Of a stretch of 64,000 nucleotides of DNA, positions 61,594 through 64,000 are shown one piece after another (positions within the stretch are counted from its first letter, which is position 1; each line of letters starts with the position of its first letter). Where the stretch lies: assembly GCF_050436995.1 (NCBI RefSeq), contig NC_134765.1:8211501-8275500 (forward strand), given 5' to 3'. The notes under the pieces are model-generated. The model saw nothing but the letters and a program-made list of their open reading frames with translations, searched no databases and had not been told where the DNA came from. A program made the translations under genes and the position numbers. The DNA is from Anticarsia gemmatalis (taxonomy: Eukaryota > Arthropoda > Insecta > Lepidoptera > Erebidae).

Positions 61594-61599
61594 TTTACT

Positions 61600-61614
61600 T
61601 TAAATCTTTGTCAT
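61600..61614 (-). promoter_or_regulatory. Tiny upstream ORF before the cyclase ATG
   Basis: Reading toward the first cyclase ATG, an ATG at 61614 is followed by three codons and TAA ending at 61600, six bases before the main ATG at 61593. If the transcript starts upstream, this five-codon frame could reduce initiation at the first ATG and favour the internal Met50. Whether it is in the mRNA is not known. Confidence 0.35.
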
Positions 61615-62393
61615 TTTAGTTGACTATTTTATGCACCTCATTCTGGTGTCTGTCGAATAGATTAAAATTTATAATACCGGATGCGATGATCGTTAGTTAA
61701 AAACGTGTTTAAATGTTAATTTTATTTGATATGAACAAAATAAATATGTCTAGATTAAAATTAATTGTCTGGTTAGAAATTAAATCCTACTTCTGATTCT
61801 AGACGGATAACCTTTTAGCAGTTAATAAAATATGTGTGGGTGTATAGTTTAAGAACAATATGATTTATTTAAGACGTGAATATAATATATTCAGCTGTCA
61901 GAAGTTACATTAATTCTCAAAATAATCATTGTAGGCGTTCAACTTTATAAGAGATCCTTATGTAATTTTTACGAAAATTACAAAATATTTTTTCAGTGCA
62001 TAAAAGACTGATAAACATTTCGTATTATGTGCAGTATGAAATATGATATTTAAATCAATCATCATAGCATAAAAGGTCATATCGTACATTTTTCGAAACA
62101 CATTTTAATGGCAGTTTTCACAGTACATCAGAATTTTTGCTACAAACGTGTTCTTTTGTACATATTTATGTAATCCTCTTTTCATGCAAAGCTGTAACAG
62201 GTGCAGTATTTCCCGTACGATATGTATTAATAATTTATTATTTGAATAAATTGAAGCATCGAAATAAAATTTCCTTTATGGAGGCATTATCGATTTTAAT
62301 GCTTGTATGCATAAAACTAAAACTGCAGGCTTCAACTTGACGGTAGAAGAAGCATACAATTTAGAAATCACTTAAGTAGAGATTGCATACAAT

Positions 62394-62830
62394 TTAGTAT
62401 TTTTTATCAGTCTGACATTCTTGCCTCTTCAGACGCCGTTCGGTCCTCCTGTATCCGTTTCGCTTAAGTACCTCCTGAACGTGTGAGAGTTCACCGTCTA
62501 GGTGTTCAGGGTCACATAGGTCGTATGCTCTATTTGTTAGCGATGTCACGACGGATTGCAGGTGTCGCGGATGGTGATCCGATTCCGAACAATGTACACG
62601 TAGTGAAAACTGACGTAGTGAGGGTAGGCGTCGAAACTCGGGCCGCAAGGAGACGACGCTTAGCAGCCACATCAGTCAGCTCGTGACCACGGTCGTTGTA
62701 ATGCGATCGAAACGTCGGGTGAACATATAAGGTATTCTAAACTTTATTTTCAATCGCGATTAAGACCCGTTACATTATAATATTATGTGTACAAGTCGCG
62801 ACAGTTTAAAATCGTTAAATAAATAAGTTA
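62394..62830 (-). pseudogene. Penelope-like retroelement fragment
   Basis: The minus strand encodes SESDHHPRHLQSVVTSLTNR and YDLCDPEHLDGELSHVQEVL KRNGY, resembling the segment between reverse transcriptase and GIY-YIG endonuclease in Penelope-like elements ('HHP..k...v..L..RA...c....l..El.hl...l..NGY'). Upstream in element direction a frame with HYNDRGHELTD and a GATCGAAACGTCGGGTGAAC block is found; the same block recurs at 10733-10760. The class assignment rests on memory of the family pattern. Confidence 0.5.
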
Positions 62831-63200
62831 CTTTTCCCAGAAACCTATCTACAAAATCGTTTGTAAAATGGTCTGTCAAATACAAATACCTAATAATATT
62901 ATATTACTTGACTAAACTATAATTTAGTAGAACGAGGGCATTATTCCAGACAAATATTAAATATTTTCAACATTATAACTCTCCCTTACACATAATATCA
63001 GCCCCTTGCAGCGTATTGCTAAATTTGTATTTTTTGTCCAACCCTAAATCATTTTGGCGTCAGTGTGGCGACATTATACCACGAGTAGCTATAACCGACG
63101 TTTTTGTAGCTACGTATATATATACATAAGCCTCATATCACTCTATAGTTGATACCAGTAGAAAGTGGAGAATCTTGTGATAAAATTCATTTGATGATTA

Positions 63201-63316
63201 TCCGCTGGTTTCTGGTGTACATTTAGCGGTAGTTTATCTATTCACACTGTCATGTTTGTATGAGCTGAAACGCTATTGAATAGATAAACGTCAAATGAAA
63301 ACGCATACTGAAAACC
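63201..63316. mobile_element. Palindromic MITE family B, copy 4 (degenerate right arm)
   Basis: The left arm GTACATTTAGCGGTAGTTTA is intact; the right arm is GAATAGATAAACGTCAAATG, with a gap in the ACTACCGC part. Confidence 0.7.
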
Positions 63317-64000
63317 TTCACGTTTTTACATGTTGCTTAAAAATATATCAATAGATAAATTTAATCGCGTTTAAGTTGAAACATCGAATTGAATTGGAAA
63401 TTTTGTGCAGCACATTTAGAAAGCTTTATACGATATTAAATATGATTTCAATACTAAGTCGATTATAAATTCATGGTCGAATTTAATTGTAATATTAATA
63501 GCAAATAACGATAAAACTTGTAGCAAGCAAATATTCCGTAAATTCACTTAGCAAAGGTTTTACAAACTGTATTAAAGGATTCTGGGTGGCACTGCGTTAG
63601 TAAATTAACGTCAAAACTCAAGGTCCTGTATTGTCGCATAAGACATTTTGTCATTGCGCAATACAAGTGTAATATAAGTTAATCAGTAACAGAAAATGTC
63701 TAGACAAGTGAGAGTGTTTTAGTTAAACACAAGGTCAGACGTGGTTCTCTAGTTATAAAGAGAATTTTTTACGCGGTTTTAGAAAACATAGAAGATCAAG
63801 GTTTTATTGTAATGAAAATGTAGACATTTTACAGTTGAAATAAAAACACGGCTAGTACATGTTGGATTCGCTTACGAGTAAATTTAAATGCAATAATAAG
63901 ATTTAATAAGGTTTTTTAAAATCGACATTTTAAATAGTTATTTAAGATTGTCAAAGTTATAACACCAGCTCAAAAAGGAGACATATAAATTTGTAAAAAG

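Larger units (their letters stand above)
61615..64000. other. Upstream region of the cyclase gene
   Basis: Should contain the promoter or a 5' leader intron. I see the Penelope-like fragment, hairpin family B copy 4, and no clear TATA/initiator pair or further coding exon. 63320-64000 is featureless. Confidence 0.4.

Overview
This window looks like nuclear DNA from a lepidopteran insect (moth or butterfly). It is AT-rich, its genes are split into small GT-AG exons, and its introns are packed with repeat types common in Lepidoptera: Helitrons with TC...CTAG ends, tRNA-derived SINEs, RTE-like LINE tails, a mariner-type MITE and several palindromic MITE families. The order was inferred from gene and repeat content; no species can be named.

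The main gene runs on the minus strand across almost the whole window (61593 down to 406). It is a membrane receptor guanylate cyclase of the natriuretic-peptide-receptor type. Fifteen coding exons were placed by hand, and their phases chain correctly at every adjacent pair: a long first exon with an N-terminal hydrophobic segment and the start of the ligand-binding domain (60723-61593), six more extracellular exons (60390 to 40625), a transmembrane exon (16572-16653), the kinase-homology exons (15708 to 3787), a signalling helix exon (2502-2651) and the first catalytic exon (406-598). The rest of the cyclase catalytic domain lies beyond the left edge. A juxtamembrane exon expected between the extracellular and transmembrane exons was not found.

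That same 24-kb interval (16654-40624) holds a second gene on the opposite strand: an eight-exon chemosensory receptor of the insect gustatory receptor family (22820-26602, 393 codons), so it is nested and antisense within the cyclase gene. It also holds a 3.2-kb decayed autonomous Helitron (29015-32249) with Rep and PIF1-type helicase remains.

The remaining sequence is intron and intergenic DNA dominated by small mobile elements: about 14 copies of one TIR-bearing MITE family (called family A here), four palindromic hairpins (family B), two further hairpins (family C), six copies of one non-autonomous Helitron family plus relatives, a mariner-derived MITE, a 2.2-kb element with inverted ends carrying an RTE-type LINE fragment, a 159-bp tandem array, SINEs and LINE tails. 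No rRNA, functional tRNA or CRISPR array was seen. All coordinates of splice sites were read by eye from GT/AG signals, reading frame and family conservation; no transcript evidence was available.
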